From: Rosistilla ulvae
GTDB lineage: Bacteria; Planctomycetota; Planctomycetia; Pirellulales; Pirellulaceae
DNA length: 64,000 nucleotides
NCBI RefSeq assembly: GCF_007741475.1
Contig: NZ_CP036261.1
Span: forward strand, 6,635,798-6,699,797
Reading direction: 5' to 3'
The position numbers and the translations under genes are program-made. The notes under the pieces are model-generated. The model did not search any database and was not told the origin of the DNA. It saw nothing but the letters and a program-made list of their open reading frames with translations. This document shows, piece by piece, positions 36,179 through 45,486 of this stretch. Position 1 is the first letter of the stretch; each line of letters begins with the position of its first letter.

Positions 36179-39100
36179 TTGAACTTGGGCACGGACGCCA
36201 GACAAAAGCGTGCGCCGCGGCGCAGCGACGAGAGCGGTTTGAAGATCATTCAAACCGCCGCGAGGTTGGCGTGCGCGCTCGCCTTGTCCCTGTTTGCGAC
36301 GGTTTGCGTTGGCGTCGAAATCGAATTGCCACCCGTCGATCCCGCCGATCGGATCACGATTCGCGGCGACGAGATGTCGCGCTGGACCGAGGGACAATAT
36401 GACGTCCTGTACTTCAAGGGGAATTGCCAGATCGCACAGAACGGCCGCCAAGCGACCGGCGGACAGATGATGCTGTGGGTCGACCAACAGGGTCCCGATT
36501 CGGAGATCCCGACCAAGGTGATCGCGTACCTTGAAGATGGTGTCGAGGTGCAGTTTGGATTCAACATCAGCAATCAAAAGCTGCGCGATCAAAATTGGCT
36601 GGGCCGATTTTATTCGCGTCTGACGCCCGACGTCACTGCGCTGGAAAAACGCGGTGAACCGGAACACAAACCGGCGATCTTGGATCGGATGCGCGTTGCT
36701 CACGGTCAGGGCGACCGCTTCCCGATTCAACAGGTTCAGTTTGAACTGCCGCCCGGCGGCGGTGCGCCGTCGGCACCGCAGCCTCAAACCGCGCCTCAGT
36801 TGCCGCCGCAACTACCGACCGCGCCACCCAACCTGCAAGCGCCGCCGAATCAGCCGGTGCCGCAGAACCCACCAGCGCCAAACCTGCCGCCACAGAATGT
36901 GCCTCTGCAAAATCTACCGCCGCAGAACCCTCCACCACAAAACAACTTACCTCCACCCAACCTGACGGTTCCGCCCAACGGCGGATCACAGCCGGGGCTG
37001 GTTCCCGATCTGCCTGCACCACCGATGATCACCGGCAACGTCGCGCCACCTCAACAGGGAGCGATGGGGACCGGCGGGCTGAACTTTTCGATCGGCGCGC
37101 AAGCTGTCGAAATCACCTCGCGCGGCAGCACCACTCCGACACAGATCCAGACGATCAATCGTCTCAACACCGGCGAAACGGTAGTTGTTGCCAGCCAAGG
37201 CGTGACCGTCGTGATTCGCGACGTCCAAGCGCAAATGGCTGGTGGCGGATCGTTCGATTTGGGAGCGATCACGATCTCGGCCGACCGCGTCGTCGCTTGG
37301 TTGCCGCTGCTGCAAAACCTGGAAATGTTTGGTGGCAGCCAGCCGACAACGGGAATCGATGGCGAACTCTACTTGGAGGGAGACATCGTCTTCCGCCAAG
37401 GCGAACGGATCATCTATGCCAAGCGAATGTACTACAACATCGCGCGCCAACAGGGCGTGGTGCTGGCGGCTGAAGTGATCGCAACGACGCCCCAGTACGA
37501 CGGATTGGTGCGGTTAAAAGCCGACGTGCTGCGTCAGGTCGGACAGGGAGACTTCATCGCCAACGGAGCGGCTGTGACGACCAGCCGGCTGGGAACGCCA
37601 TCGTACTGGTTGCAGAGCGGCGAGGTTCGCTTTACCGATCGAGAACAGACGGCGGTCAATCCGTACAGCGGAGAAGCGACGGTGGTCGATCGCGACATGC
37701 GGGCGACCAGCCGCAACAACTTCGTCTACGTCGGCGGATTTCCGCTGCTGTATTGGCCTGTCTTTGCGACCAATCTGCAGAACCCCAGCTACTATTTGAC
37801 CGGCGCCAAATTCAAAAGCGACAGCATCTTCGGAACGCAAGTCTTCCTCGACTTCGACGCCTATCAATTGTTTGGCGTCGACGCGCCGCCCGAAGGGACC
37901 GAATGGGAACTGTCGGCGGACTACTTGAGCGATCGAGGGCCGGCGGCGGGAACACATTTTGGTTACTCGCGTCCCGACCTGTTGGGAATTGGCGGCCCTG
38001 CCAGTGGATTCGCTGATGTCTGGGGCATTGTCGACAGTGGACTCGACACGCTGGGCAGCGATCGACGCGACATGACACCAGCCCAAGAGGTGCGCGGCCG
38101 CGTATTGTGGCGGCACCGGCAATATTTTGCCAACGACTGGGAGGTCACGATGGAAGCGGGTCTGATCTCCGATCGCAACTTCCTGGAACAGTATCTGGAA
38201 CAGGAATGGGATCGCGAAAAGGACCACACCACCGGCGGGCACCTGCGCAAATACTACGACAATCAATTGTTTGATTTCTCGGCGAAGGTTCGGGTCAACG
38301 GATTTTTTACCGACAACAGTGAACTGCCTCGCTTCGACCACTACCTTTTGGGATCCAGCTTGCTGGGCGATCACTTCACATGGTCGTCACATACCTCGGT
38401 AAGCTACACCAAGTTAGAGGTCGACGTGGTCCCTTCGGACCCAACCGACGCCGCCAAATTCACTCTGTTCGCATGGGAACGCGACCGCGAGGGCTTGAAG
38501 GCTTCATCGCGTCAGGAACTTGCGATGCCGTTGCAATTGGGAGCTGTTAAAGCGGTTCCGTTTGTCTCGGGCGAAGCAGCCTATTGGGGCGAGGCATTGG
38601 ATGGCGAAGACCTCACCCGGTTCCTGGGCCAAGCGGGCATCCGCGGTTCGCTGCCGATGTGGCGTTTGTCGCCACAGGTGCAAAGCAGTCTGTTGAACAT
38701 TCAGGGGCTGGCGCACAAGGTGGAAGTGCAGGGTGAATTCTTCTTTGCCGAAGCGGATCAGAACCTGGATCAGTTGCCGATGTACGACCAATTGGACGAC
38801 AACGCGCAAGAGCAGTTCCGTCGCCGGTTCTTGTTCAACACGTTTGGCCTGACAGCGGGCGATCCGTTGCCGCTTGCATTCGACCCGCGGTATTACGCGG
38901 TCCGCATGGGCTTGCAACGGAACGTGACAAGCCCCACCACCGAGATGGCTGACGACCTGATGCAAGGCCGAATTGGACTGCATCAAAACTGGCAAACCAA
39001 GCGTGGCTTGCCAGGCCGCGAACGGATCGTCGACCTGGCGCAGTTCGATGTCGATCTGTTTGTCTATCCGAAATCGGATCGCGACAACCTAGGTGAAGTT

Positions 39101-39562
39101 GCCGGACCGTTGACCTACGATTTCCGCTACCACGCCGGCGATCGGGTGACGCTGCTATCGGATGGCTACTTCGACTTCTTTTCCGACGGACTCAAGTCGG
39201 TCAGCGCGGGCGTGCTGACGAGCCGGCCTGGCTTAGGAAACATCTACGCCGGAATTTTGTCGCTCGAAGGCCCGATCTCCAGCAACGTGTTGCAAGGTGC
39301 GATCGATTACCGGTTAAGCGAAAAATGGATCATGTCGGCCAACACGACCTTCGATCTCGGAGAGGTCGGAAACGTCGGGCAAGACCTGGGGATCACTCGC
39401 ATCGGCGAGTCGGCGTTAATCCAAGTCGGCGTGAATGTCGACAGCGGCCGCGACAACGTCAGTTTCAACTTCCGCATCGAACCGCGATTCTTCCCCACCC
39501 GCAAACTCGGGCGACTGGGCGGCCAGCTGATTCCGCCGCCGGGCGCCGAGGGACTCGAATAA
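36179..39562 (+). CDS. LptD-like outer-membrane LPS-assembly protein
   Basis: An 1127-residue outer-membrane protein, started here from a TTG at 36179 because the signal peptide follows (ACALALSLFATVCVG, about residues 30-48); no in-frame ATG lies closer. After the signal come a first OstA-like beta-jellyroll portion (about 50-185), a Pro/Asn/Gln-rich linker (about 195-290), a second jellyroll (about 310-450, LYLEGDIVFRQGERIIYAKRMYYN), and a long C-terminal beta-barrel (about 480-1127) with PLLYWPVFATNLQNPSYY typical of LptD. It would insert lipopolysaccharide at the cell surface, working with LptA/B/C/E found elsewhere. The Pro-rich insertion is unlike proteobacterial LptD. Length is greater than usual (about 780). 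Confidence 0.78.
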   Translation: MNLGTDARQKRAPRRSDESGLKIIQTAARLACALALSLFATVCVGVEIELPPVDPADRITIRGDEMSRWTEGQYDVLYFKGNCQIAQNGRQATGGQMMLWVDQQGPDSEIPTKVIAYLEDGVEVQFGFNISNQKLRDQNWLGRFYSRLTPDVTALEKRGEPEHKPAILDRMRVAHGQGDRFPIQQVQFELPPGGGAPSAPQPQTAPQLPPQLPTAPPNLQAPPNQPVPQNPPAPNLPPQNVPLQNLPPQNPPPQNNLPPPNLTVPPNGGSQPGLVPDLPAPPMITGNVAPPQQGAMGTGGLNFSIGAQAVEITSRGSTTPTQIQTINRLNTGETVVVASQGVTVVIRDVQAQMAGGGSFDLGAITISADRVVAWLPLLQNLEMFGGSQPTTGIDGELYLEGDIVFRQGERIIYAKRMYYNIARQQGVVLAAEVIATTPQYDGLVRLKADVLRQVGQGDFIANGAAVTTSRLGTPSYWLQSGEVRFTDREQTAVNPYSGEATVVDRDMRATSRNNFVYVGGFPLLYWPVFATNLQNPSYYLTGAKFKSDSIFGTQVFLDFDAYQLFGVDAPPEGTEWELSADYLSDRGPAAGTHFGYSRPDLLGIGGPASGFADVWGIVDSGLDTLGSDRRDMTPAQEVRGRVLWRHRQYFANDWEVTMEAGLISDRNFLEQYLEQEWDREKDHTTGGHLRKYYDNQLFDFSAKVRVNGFFTDNSELPRFDHYLLGSSLLGDHFTWSSHTSVSYTKLEVDVVPSDPTDAAKFTLFAWERDREGLKASSRQELAMPLQLGAVKAVPFVSGEAAYWGEALDGEDLTRFLGQAGIRGSLPMWRLSPQVQSSLLNIQGLAHKVEVQGEFFFAEADQNLDQLPMYDQLDDNAQEQFRRRFLFNTFGLTAGDPLPLAFDPRYYAVRMGLQRNVTSPTTEMADDLMQGRIGLHQNWQTKRGLPGRERIVDLAQFDVDLFVYPKSDRDNLGEVAGPLTYDFRYHAGDRVTLLSDGYFDFFSDGLKSVSAGVLTSRPGLGNIYAGILSLEGPISSNVLQGAIDYRLSEKWIMSANTTFDLGEVGNVGQDLGITRIGESALIQVGVNVDSGRDNVSFNFRIEPRFFPTRKLGRLGGQLIPPPGAEGLE

Positions 39563-39616
39563 ACGCTGCCCTTCGGCAGCCTTTGTGGCGGCCAATCCCA
39601 ACCGCGACGATTCGTT

Positions 39617-39632
39617 TGGCACGGAAATCGCA
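39617..39632 (+). promoter_or_regulatory. Weak sigma-54-like promoter match
   Basis: TGGCACG-GAAA-TCGC-A: the -24 half is perfect and the GC of the -12 half is kept, but TTGC is TCGC. It lies 133 bases upstream of the cardiolipin synthase ATG. Called only because two better matches occur later in the window. Confidence 0.25.
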
Positions 39633-39764
39633 TTACGCTAATTGGACGTAGCGTATCCCGCGATTCCCCCTGAAACCGCGCCCTTCCTGCGCGAACGGGA
39701 GACGGAACCGAGGCACTACGGCCCTGTGCGGAAACTCCGTTTTCACCCGATATGTGGAGCCAAT

Positions 39765-41150
39765 ATGATCTGGATCGTCGCTTACGTCAGCAGCGTCGTC
39801 GGTGCGTTTTTGACGATTCTTGCGATGACGATCATCCGCAACGACCAACGCCACAGCATCGGTCGCATCGGCTGGTTGGGGCTGGTTCTACTGTCGCCAC
39901 CGATTGGATTGATCCTGTTTCTATGGCTCGGCGGCCGCAAGATCTCTGCAGAGCACGAGACCCGTGACCTCGTCGACATCCCCGCGCAACCGGGGAACGA
40001 TGAACCGCCACGCGACGATTTCGAAGACCTTCTGTTGCATCGCGGTTTGCATCGGCCGACCTCAGGAAATCAAATCCGCCTGTTGCCCGACGTCGCCGAA
40101 ACGCGGGCTGCCTTTCTGGAACTTGTCGATTCGGCCGAAGAAGCGATCTATGTCACGACGTTCATCCTGGACGATCGCGAAGCAGCCAATCGGATCGTCG
40201 ATCGGTTGTGCGAGCGGGCGAAAGAGGGAATCCAAGTTCGGTTGATGTGCGATGGATTTGGATCGTTCCAAGTCTCCGAGGAACAACTGGATCGGCTCCG
40301 GCAAGCGGGCGGCAAGGCGGAACGATTTAAGCCGATGTCACAACTGAGTCGACTGGCATATCTCAACTTCCGCAACCATCGCAAGCTGGCTGTTGCCGAC
40401 GGCAAGCGGGTGATCCTTGGCGGCGCGAACCTGGTGCAGGAACAGATCGCCGCTCACCCCGACGACGACAGTTGGTTGGACCTGAGCCTCTGGATCGAAG
40501 GTCCCGCCGCGGTGCAACTGCAGGCTGTCTTCTGCAGCGACTGGAACTTCGAAACAGAAGAAAACCTGCCTCCCGCTAAACTGGAAGATTACGACGGCGA
40601 GAAGGCGAAACAAGGAGCCAGGTTGACGGTGATGCCGATCGGCCCCGATGGCCCCGATGTCATCTTGGACGACTTCTGGCTGTATGCGATCCACCAAGCG
40701 AAGCATCGGATCTGGATAGCAACTCCCTACTTCATCCCGCCACCACTGGCGATGCGGTCGCTGGAATCCGCTTGCCGACGAGGTGTCGACGTGCGGATCA
40801 TGGTCCCTCAACAGAGCGACCTGCGACCCGTCGATTACGCTCGATTCGACTATTTCGACGATCTCGAAGAGCTCGGCGCCACGCTGCTGCGATATCCCGA
40901 CAAGATGGTCCACGCAAAGGTTGGGATCGTCGACGATCGGGTAGCGCTGGCGGGGTCGGCCAATTTTGATCTGCGTTCGTTTTTCCTGAACTACGAGCTT
41001 TCGGTCGTCGTGCACGACGACAAGACGATCGCCCAACTGGCCGATTGGTTCGAAGCGATGTCGAAAAAGTGTGCCCTCGGGGTGACCGACCGCTCCCGAG
41101 TCCGCGCCGTGATGGCGACGGCGGTTCGGATGTTCGCATCGGAGTTATAA
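39765..41150 (+). CDS. cls: Cardiolipin synthase (phospholipase D type)
   Basis: A 461-residue inner-membrane enzyme from the ATG at 39765, with GGAG five bases upstream; an earlier open frame lacks a sensible start. Two N-terminal helices (1-22 and 36-56) are followed by two HKD motifs: NHRKLAVADG (His205, Lys207, Asp212) and VHAKVGIVDD (His383, Lys385, Asp390), each with the family GSANFD or GGANLV after it. It joins two phosphatidylglycerols to cardiolipin and glycerol. The neighbourhood (YihY, PAP2, diacylglycerol-kinase-like gene) is lipid-related. Convergent with yihY, separated by a 20-base palindrome. Confidence 0.9.
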   Translation: MIWIVAYVSSVVGAFLTILAMTIIRNDQRHSIGRIGWLGLVLLSPPIGLILFLWLGGRKISAEHETRDLVDIPAQPGNDEPPRDDFEDLLLHRGLHRPTSGNQIRLLPDVAETRAAFLELVDSAEEAIYVTTFILDDREAANRIVDRLCERAKEGIQVRLMCDGFGSFQVSEEQLDRLRQAGGKAERFKPMSQLSRLAYLNFRNHRKLAVADGKRVILGGANLVQEQIAAHPDDDSWLDLSLWIEGPAAVQLQAVFCSDWNFETEENLPPAKLEDYDGEKAKQGARLTVMPIGPDGPDVILDDFWLYAIHQAKHRIWIATPYFIPPPLAMRSLESACRRGVDVRIMVPQQSDLRPVDYARFDYFDDLEELGATLLRYPDKMVHAKVGIVDDRVALAGSANFDLRSFFLNYELSVVVHDDKTIAQLADWFEAMSKKCALGVTDRSRVRAVMATAVRMFASEL

Positions 41151-41200
41151 GAAATCCGCCCGGTTAAAATGCCCGGCACGCTAGAAGCAGCAGGACCGGT

Positions 41201-41220
41201 CGCCGCGCGATCGCGCGGCG
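41201..41220. terminator. Perfect 20-base palindrome between convergent genes
   Basis: CGCCGCGCGATCGCGCGGCG is its own reverse complement. It lies between the cls stop (41150) and the YihY stop (41234), where transcription from both sides must end. No T-run flanks it. A binding site rather than a terminator is possible. Confidence 0.45.
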
Positions 41221-41233
41221 GACTTGCCGTCGG

Positions 41234-42217
41234 TTAACTGGTCCGTTGGATCGACTCGACGACGCGAACCGCATGTCGGTCGGGCTGGATTCCACCGCCG
41301 TAGACCGATGCAAAGGCCTGCGTCGCTTCGGCTCCCAGCAGAAAGATCATGCTGCTGTAATAGACCCAGACCAAGATCACGACCAGCGATGCGGCGGCCG
41401 AACCGAGCTGAGCCCCTGGATCGCTGTTGGACAGATACCACTGCAACCCTAAACGTCCGGCCAAGAACAACAGCGTCGTGATCAACGCCCCTACCGCAAC
41501 GTCCCGCCACAACACCTTGGCATCGGGCATCCACTTGAAGACCGCTGCAAAAACCACAAACGTGGCGACAAACTGCACGCCGTTGTTGATCCCGCGAGCG
41601 AGCACTTCGTCCATCCCGATCACGCTGGACAACCGCGCGCCGATCGCCGACAGAATCGTCGACACAACCAATGAAACCAGCAGCAGGAAGCCCAGCCCAA
41701 GGATCATCGCCAACGAGAGCAGACGCTTGACCAGAACCGTCTTCATGCTCGACCTCGCCGGATCGGGGCGGACCGACCAAACGCGGTTGAGCGAACTTTG
41801 GATCGCCCCGACAACTCCCGTCGCTCCCACCAAGATCCCGGCAAAACTGAGCAACGTCTTCCACCAGTGCCCCCCCGCGTCGCTCTCCCGCTGCAGGATG
41901 CTTGTAATCTGCTCGGTCGCGACTTCGTTGCCAAGCAGCTGGGCCGCTTGGTCCTCCAACAGCGTTCGCGCTTCGGTCTCGGCTTCCCCATCGGTGTATG
42001 CCAACGAAAAACCGAACACCAAAACCGTCAGCAACAAATACAACACCGGGGGCAACGCAAAGATCGTGTAATAGGCGAGCGCTGCCGAGAGCGTCGTACA
42101 CTGATCGTCGACAAAACCTGTAAACGTTTTCTTGATTACCTTAAACACTCGCCATCCAATCGATTGATCGCCCCGCCGCCGATCGCGGCACTGCAAGATT
42201 CCAACATGCCACGACAT
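41234..42217 (-). CDS. YihY/BrkB family membrane protein
   Basis: A 327-residue protein with about six membrane helices. Family patterns include DDQCTTLSAALAYYTIFALPP at the first helix, WWKTLLSFAGILVGATGVVGA, and LILVWVYYSSMIFLLGAE near the end. Once called ribonuclease BN, this family has no proven enzyme activity; it is a possible transporter or envelope factor. The ATG at 42217 is favoured over an unrelated upstream extension, though a GTG about 24 codons downstream, just before VIKKTFTGF, is also plausible. Divergent from the 119-residue gene at 42561. Confidence 0.85.
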   Translation of the reverse strand: MSWHVGILQCRDRRRGDQSIGWRVFKVIKKTFTGFVDDQCTTLSAALAYYTIFALPPVLYLLLTVLVFGFSLAYTDGEAETEARTLLEDQAAQLLGNEVATEQITSILQRESDAGGHWWKTLLSFAGILVGATGVVGAIQSSLNRVWSVRPDPARSSMKTVLVKRLLSLAMILGLGFLLLVSLVVSTILSAIGARLSSVIGMDEVLARGINNGVQFVATFVVFAAVFKWMPDAKVLWRDVAVGALITTLLFLAGRLGLQWYLSNSDPGAQLGSAAASLVVILVWVYYSSMIFLLGAEATQAFASVYGGGIQPDRHAVRVVESIQRTS

Positions 42218-42560
42218 TGTACGCGGTAACGAGGCGAAGCGAATCGGACGTTCGCCGCCAGGAAAAACTTCCGGCATCTTAGATCGCAACTTATATGCCA
42301 AAGCTAGCGGAGTCGATCGCAGGTCCCGTTCGGTCGCCGCCACGGCTCGATTGCTAGCCGACTGGCGGAACATCGAGCAACCTGGTCGCTGCCGATACTG
42401 CCCCAGCCGCCATCGGCCCCCGGAATTCCAAGCGGCACGCAAAATGCATTCACTCCACGATCTGGGTCCACCCCATTTGCGTCCCGCAGCGTCGACCAGC
42501 TTTTCGGCTGGTCCCATTAGAGCCGCCGGGGCTATCACGAAGCGAGAGAGGAACGATCGA
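42218..42560. other. 343-base divergent gap
   Basis: Between the YihY gene and the 119-residue gene. It holds one small hairpin (GACCAGC at 42494-42500 with GCTGGTC at 42507-42513) ahead of the second gene; no coding frame or promoter match is convincing. Confidence 0.5.
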
Positions 42561-42920
42561 ATGAGTAACGAAAAAAATATCGAAGTCGAAGGCCAACTTG
42601 CCGAACTGACCAAACTCTGCTGCGATTCGCTCGAGGCCGACCGCGAGTCGCTTCCCGAACGGATCGAACCGTTGCTGAAGTCGCTGCTGATGAGCGGCTT
42701 TGAGCGACAAAAGAAACAACCGTTGGGAGTCGAATTGGAGGCGAGGATCCTGGACGCTTGTGAGGGGCGTTCGACGCAGCGTGGAGCAGAGATCCGTGGT
42801 GTGGCGAACCAGGTCCAACGCAAGTACGATTATCTGGTCCGATGGGAGAGCAGTCATCCGAAGGATCCTCAAGCCGAACCCGCCCAACCGGCGAACATCA
42901 GCTCGGCGACCGATTCTTGA
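42561..42920 (+). CDS. Hypothetical cytoplasmic protein, 119 residues
   Basis: The ATG at 42561 has GAGAGGA eight bases upstream. The protein is mostly charged helix: residues 1-60 (EGQLAELTKLCCDSLEADRE and following) look amphipathic, and the C-terminal 20 residues are Pro/Ala/Ser-rich. There are no Cys pairs or catalytic motifs, and no family is recognised. Composition matches neighbouring genes, and the ribosome-binding site supports it being real. The next 368 bases hold a palindromic element rather than a gene. Confidence 0.55.
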   Translation: MSNEKNIEVEGQLAELTKLCCDSLEADRESLPERIEPLLKSLLMSGFERQKKQPLGVELEARILDACEGRSTQRGAEIRGVANQVQRKYDYLVRWESSHPKDPQAEPAQPANISSATDS

Positions 42921-43288
42921 TCGCCATACTTCCGCTCCTAGCGGCAGGGCGAGGTCGGTCGCCTTTCGCTCCGCGAAAGTGCGGCACCGCAAACCGGATG
43001 GTCATTCCAAATTGAGACAACAACCGGCACGCGATAGCAGCTTGTCGGTTTAATCAGCCGATTGGGCGTTCGCCCCGGTTCCGCTGCCACTAAACCGGGG
43101 CGAACGCCCAAACGGCTATAATGCAAGGAAGCTCGTTGTGACTAAACCGACAAGCCGATAGCGTCCGGTTCCGCCGAATAGCGACGTGCCGACTGGCTCT
43201 CCCAAACCAAGACACGCAATATCCCTCCGCGGCGTCGCTCGACGCCTGATGCCCCACATCAATCAATCGACCAAAGGAACCGCATTCC
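42921..43288. other. 368-base gap containing a MITE-like palindrome
   Basis: No gene seen. It carries the nested inverted repeat listed at 43032-43162; the remainder is unremarkable. Confidence 0.5.
43032..43162. mobile_element. MITE-like nested palindrome with flanking direct repeats
   Basis: Outer inverted repeat GCTTGTCGGTTTA (43040-43052) matches TAAACCGACAAGC (43143-43155) perfectly over 13 bases. Inside, 43056-43080 and 43093-43117 form a 25-base stem with one mismatch and a 12-base loop. The whole is bordered by the direct repeat CGATAGC at 43032-43038 and 43156-43162, as expected for a 7-base target duplication. It has no coding capacity. Short terminal inverted repeats plus target duplication suggest a non-autonomous transposable element; a large regulatory or terminating palindrome is the alternative. 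No matching transposase is present in this window. Confidence 0.5.
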
Positions 43289-44002
43289 GTGCTCCGCAAC
43301 GCTCCGCGACACCTGCGTTCTTGGACGGCTTCAGGAATCAAATATTTTCGCGGTCGCGAGCCGATCGTCCTGATAGCGTTGCTGTTGGTCGTGGCGGTCA
43401 GCTGGGGATTTATCGAATTGGCCGACGAAGTCACCGAGGGGAGCACGGGGTACTTCGATCGCTGGGTCGTACGTTCGATGCGGCAGGCGGATGATCCGAC
43501 GCAGCCGATCGGACCGCGATGGATGCGAGAGGTTGGCCGCGATATCACAGGCCTCGGCGGCGTGTCGGTCCTTTCCATGTTAATCGCCGCGGCGGCAGGG
43601 TTCCTAGCGATCCACCGCGCCTACCGCACGATGGCCGTACTGCTGGTCTCCACGATCGGCGGGATCATCGTCAGTTCTTTGCTGAAACAGTTTTTCGCGC
43701 GGCCGCGTCCCGACATCGTGCCTCACCTGGCAGAAGTTTATACGAGCAGCTTTCCCAGCGGCCACTCGATGATGTCGGCGGTCGTCTACCTGACACTGGC
43801 CGCGCTGCTGGCGCCGGTGCTGAAACATTTCTGGGTGCGAGTCTACGTGCTTGCGCTGGCGGTCCTGGCGACTGGCCTGGTCGGAATCAGCCGTGTCTAC
43901 CTGGGCGTTCATTACCCGAGCGACGTTCTCGCCGGTTGGGCTGCCGGGCTCGTCTGGGCCGTGGTCTGCTGGTTGATCGCGCGGCGGTTCGCCACTCGAT
44001 AA
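43289..44002 (+). CDS. PAP2-family membrane phosphatase
   Basis: A 237-residue protein with about six helices. The three PAP2 motifs are intact: KX6RP at residues 133-141 (KQFFARPRP), PSGH at 156-159, and SRX5HX3D at 201-212 (SRVYLGVHYPSD). It probably dephosphorylates phosphatidic acid, undecaprenyl pyrophosphate or a related lipid on the outer face of the membrane. Read from the GTG at 43289. It stands between the palindromic element and the M20 gene, in a lipid-metabolism neighbourhood with cls and the diacylglycerol-kinase-like gene. Confidence 0.88.
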   Translation: MLRNAPRHLRSWTASGIKYFRGREPIVLIALLLVVAVSWGFIELADEVTEGSTGYFDRWVVRSMRQADDPTQPIGPRWMREVGRDITGLGGVSVLSMLIAAAAGFLAIHRAYRTMAVLLVSTIGGIIVSSLLKQFFARPRPDIVPHLAEVYTSSFPSGHSMMSAVVYLTLAALLAPVLKHFWVRVYVLALAVLATGLVGISRVYLGVHYPSDVLAGWAAGLVWAVVCWLIARRFATR

Positions 44003-44154
44003 AACCGGCACACGGTTTGCGTCTGTGTTTCATTGCAAGGGTAACCAACGGTTGTTGCCGCCCCTTCTAACAATGAAAATGAAGACACAGAAACGATGCC
44101 TGCTCGAATCAACGTTCCATTGCGTCACACGGCATGCCAAACTGGCGGTGTACG

Positions 44155-45360
44155 ATGGTAAACGAAGTCCCCGATATCAGCCGCGTGGTGCTGCAGCGAG
44201 CTCAAACGCTCTCCCCACGCATGCGGCAGATCCGACGCTTTCTACATCAAGCTCCGGAGCTATCGGAGCAGGAGTTTGCGACGACGGCCTATCTTGCCGA
44301 CCGGATCGCTGAACTCGACCTAACACCGCAATATGCTGGAGGACGCCGCGGTGTCTGGGCCGACATCGACGGAGGTGCTCCGCTGCCGGGGCGTCGGGTC
44401 GCGATGCGAGGCGACATCGATGCGCTGCCGCTGCAGACTCAACTGGAAGCTTGTTATGCCAGCCAGACCGCGGGGGTCATGCATGCCTGCGGCCACGACG
44501 CCCACGCGACGATGGTGTGGGGAGCGACAGCGATTTTGAAGCTGATGCGCGACGCCGGCGAGCTGCCGACAACGTTCGCTAGCCGTTCGATCTTCCAACC
44601 GGCCGAAGAGACAAGCACTGGCGGGATCCATATGATCGACGCCGGCGCACTGCAAGAGGTTCATTGCGCGATCGCTCTGCACGTCGATCCCTCTCGCAAC
44701 GTCGGCACGTTCGGCTTTCGCGACCTCGCCTTCACGGCCGGATGCGATGTCTTTGAAATGGAGCTGACCGGAACGGCCGGCCACGGGGCTCGCCCTCATT
44801 TGACAGGCGACACGGTTGGCGCCGCGGCAGCGTGGATTCATGAGGTCTACTCTCGCCTGCCACGCTCCTACGACGCCCGCGATCCGATCGTCGTCAATGT
44901 GGGTCAAATCCAAGCTGGGGCGGCGGCGAATATCGTCCCTGCCAAGGTGTCGCTAAGTGGAACAGTGAGGACGCTGTCGCTGGAGGCAGCCGGCCACGCG
45001 AAAGATCAGATCGATCGAATCTCGCAAGCGCTTCAGTTGCGTTACCCCGTCGAAGTGAAAGTGACCTACGGACGGCACACGCCACCGGTGATCAACGATC
45101 CATTGATCAACGCGGCGTTTCGCATCGCGGCAGCAAGAGTCGTCGGAGAAGAGAACGTGCACCAAATCGACCAGCCGAGCATGGGCGCGGAAGACTTTGC
45201 CTTTTTCGGATCCAAGGTCCCCGCCGCGATGATGCGGATCGGCGTCGCGGGGATCGAGATCGGCCAGCAACCGCTGCACACCCCAACGTTTGACATCGAT
45301 GAAGCCGCATTGCCCTACGGCGCGGCGGCGTTGGCTTTGGCAGCGATCGACCTCCGCTGA
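44155..45360 (+). CDS. M20-family amidohydrolase (N-acyl amino acid hydrolase type)
   Basis: A 401-residue metal-dependent hydrolase from the ATG at 44155; an in-frame ATG at 44134 adds seven residues. The M20D pattern is clear: RRFLHQAPELSEQEF at the N-terminus, MHACGHDAHATM with metal-binding residues, FQPAEETSTGG with the catalytic Glu, ALHVDPSRNVGTFGF, and GAEDFAFF near the end. Such enzymes remove acyl groups from amino acids or cleave similar amides (HipO/AmhX type). Cytoplasmic, with no signal. 126 bases ahead of the YbdK gene; a functional link is possible but unproven. Confidence 0.87.
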   Translation: MVNEVPDISRVVLQRAQTLSPRMRQIRRFLHQAPELSEQEFATTAYLADRIAELDLTPQYAGGRRGVWADIDGGAPLPGRRVAMRGDIDALPLQTQLEACYASQTAGVMHACGHDAHATMVWGATAILKLMRDAGELPTTFASRSIFQPAEETSTGGIHMIDAGALQEVHCAIALHVDPSRNVGTFGFRDLAFTAGCDVFEMELTGTAGHGARPHLTGDTVGAAAAWIHEVYSRLPRSYDARDPIVVNVGQIQAGAAANIVPAKVSLSGTVRTLSLEAAGHAKDQIDRISQALQLRYPVEVKVTYGRHTPPVINDPLINAAFRIAAARVVGEENVHQIDQPSMGAEDFAFFGSKVPAAMMRIGVAGIEIGQQPLHTPTFDIDEAALPYGAAALALAAIDLR

Positions 45361-45486
45361 CGCTGCAAGCAACGCGACATCGCGTTCCTCGCGATCGTCC
45401 GTCGAACATGCCTCGGCTCGTCCCGCGAGCGAGGATTGCCTCGAATCTTCGGTTCGACAAATCATTCCTTTTGCTGGTGAGTTTCC

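Noticed and set aside
39617-39632. Sigma-54 promoter for cls considered as a firm call
   Set aside because: The -12 half deviates (TCGC), the predicted leader is long and no enhancer-like repeat was found; kept only as a low-confidence site.
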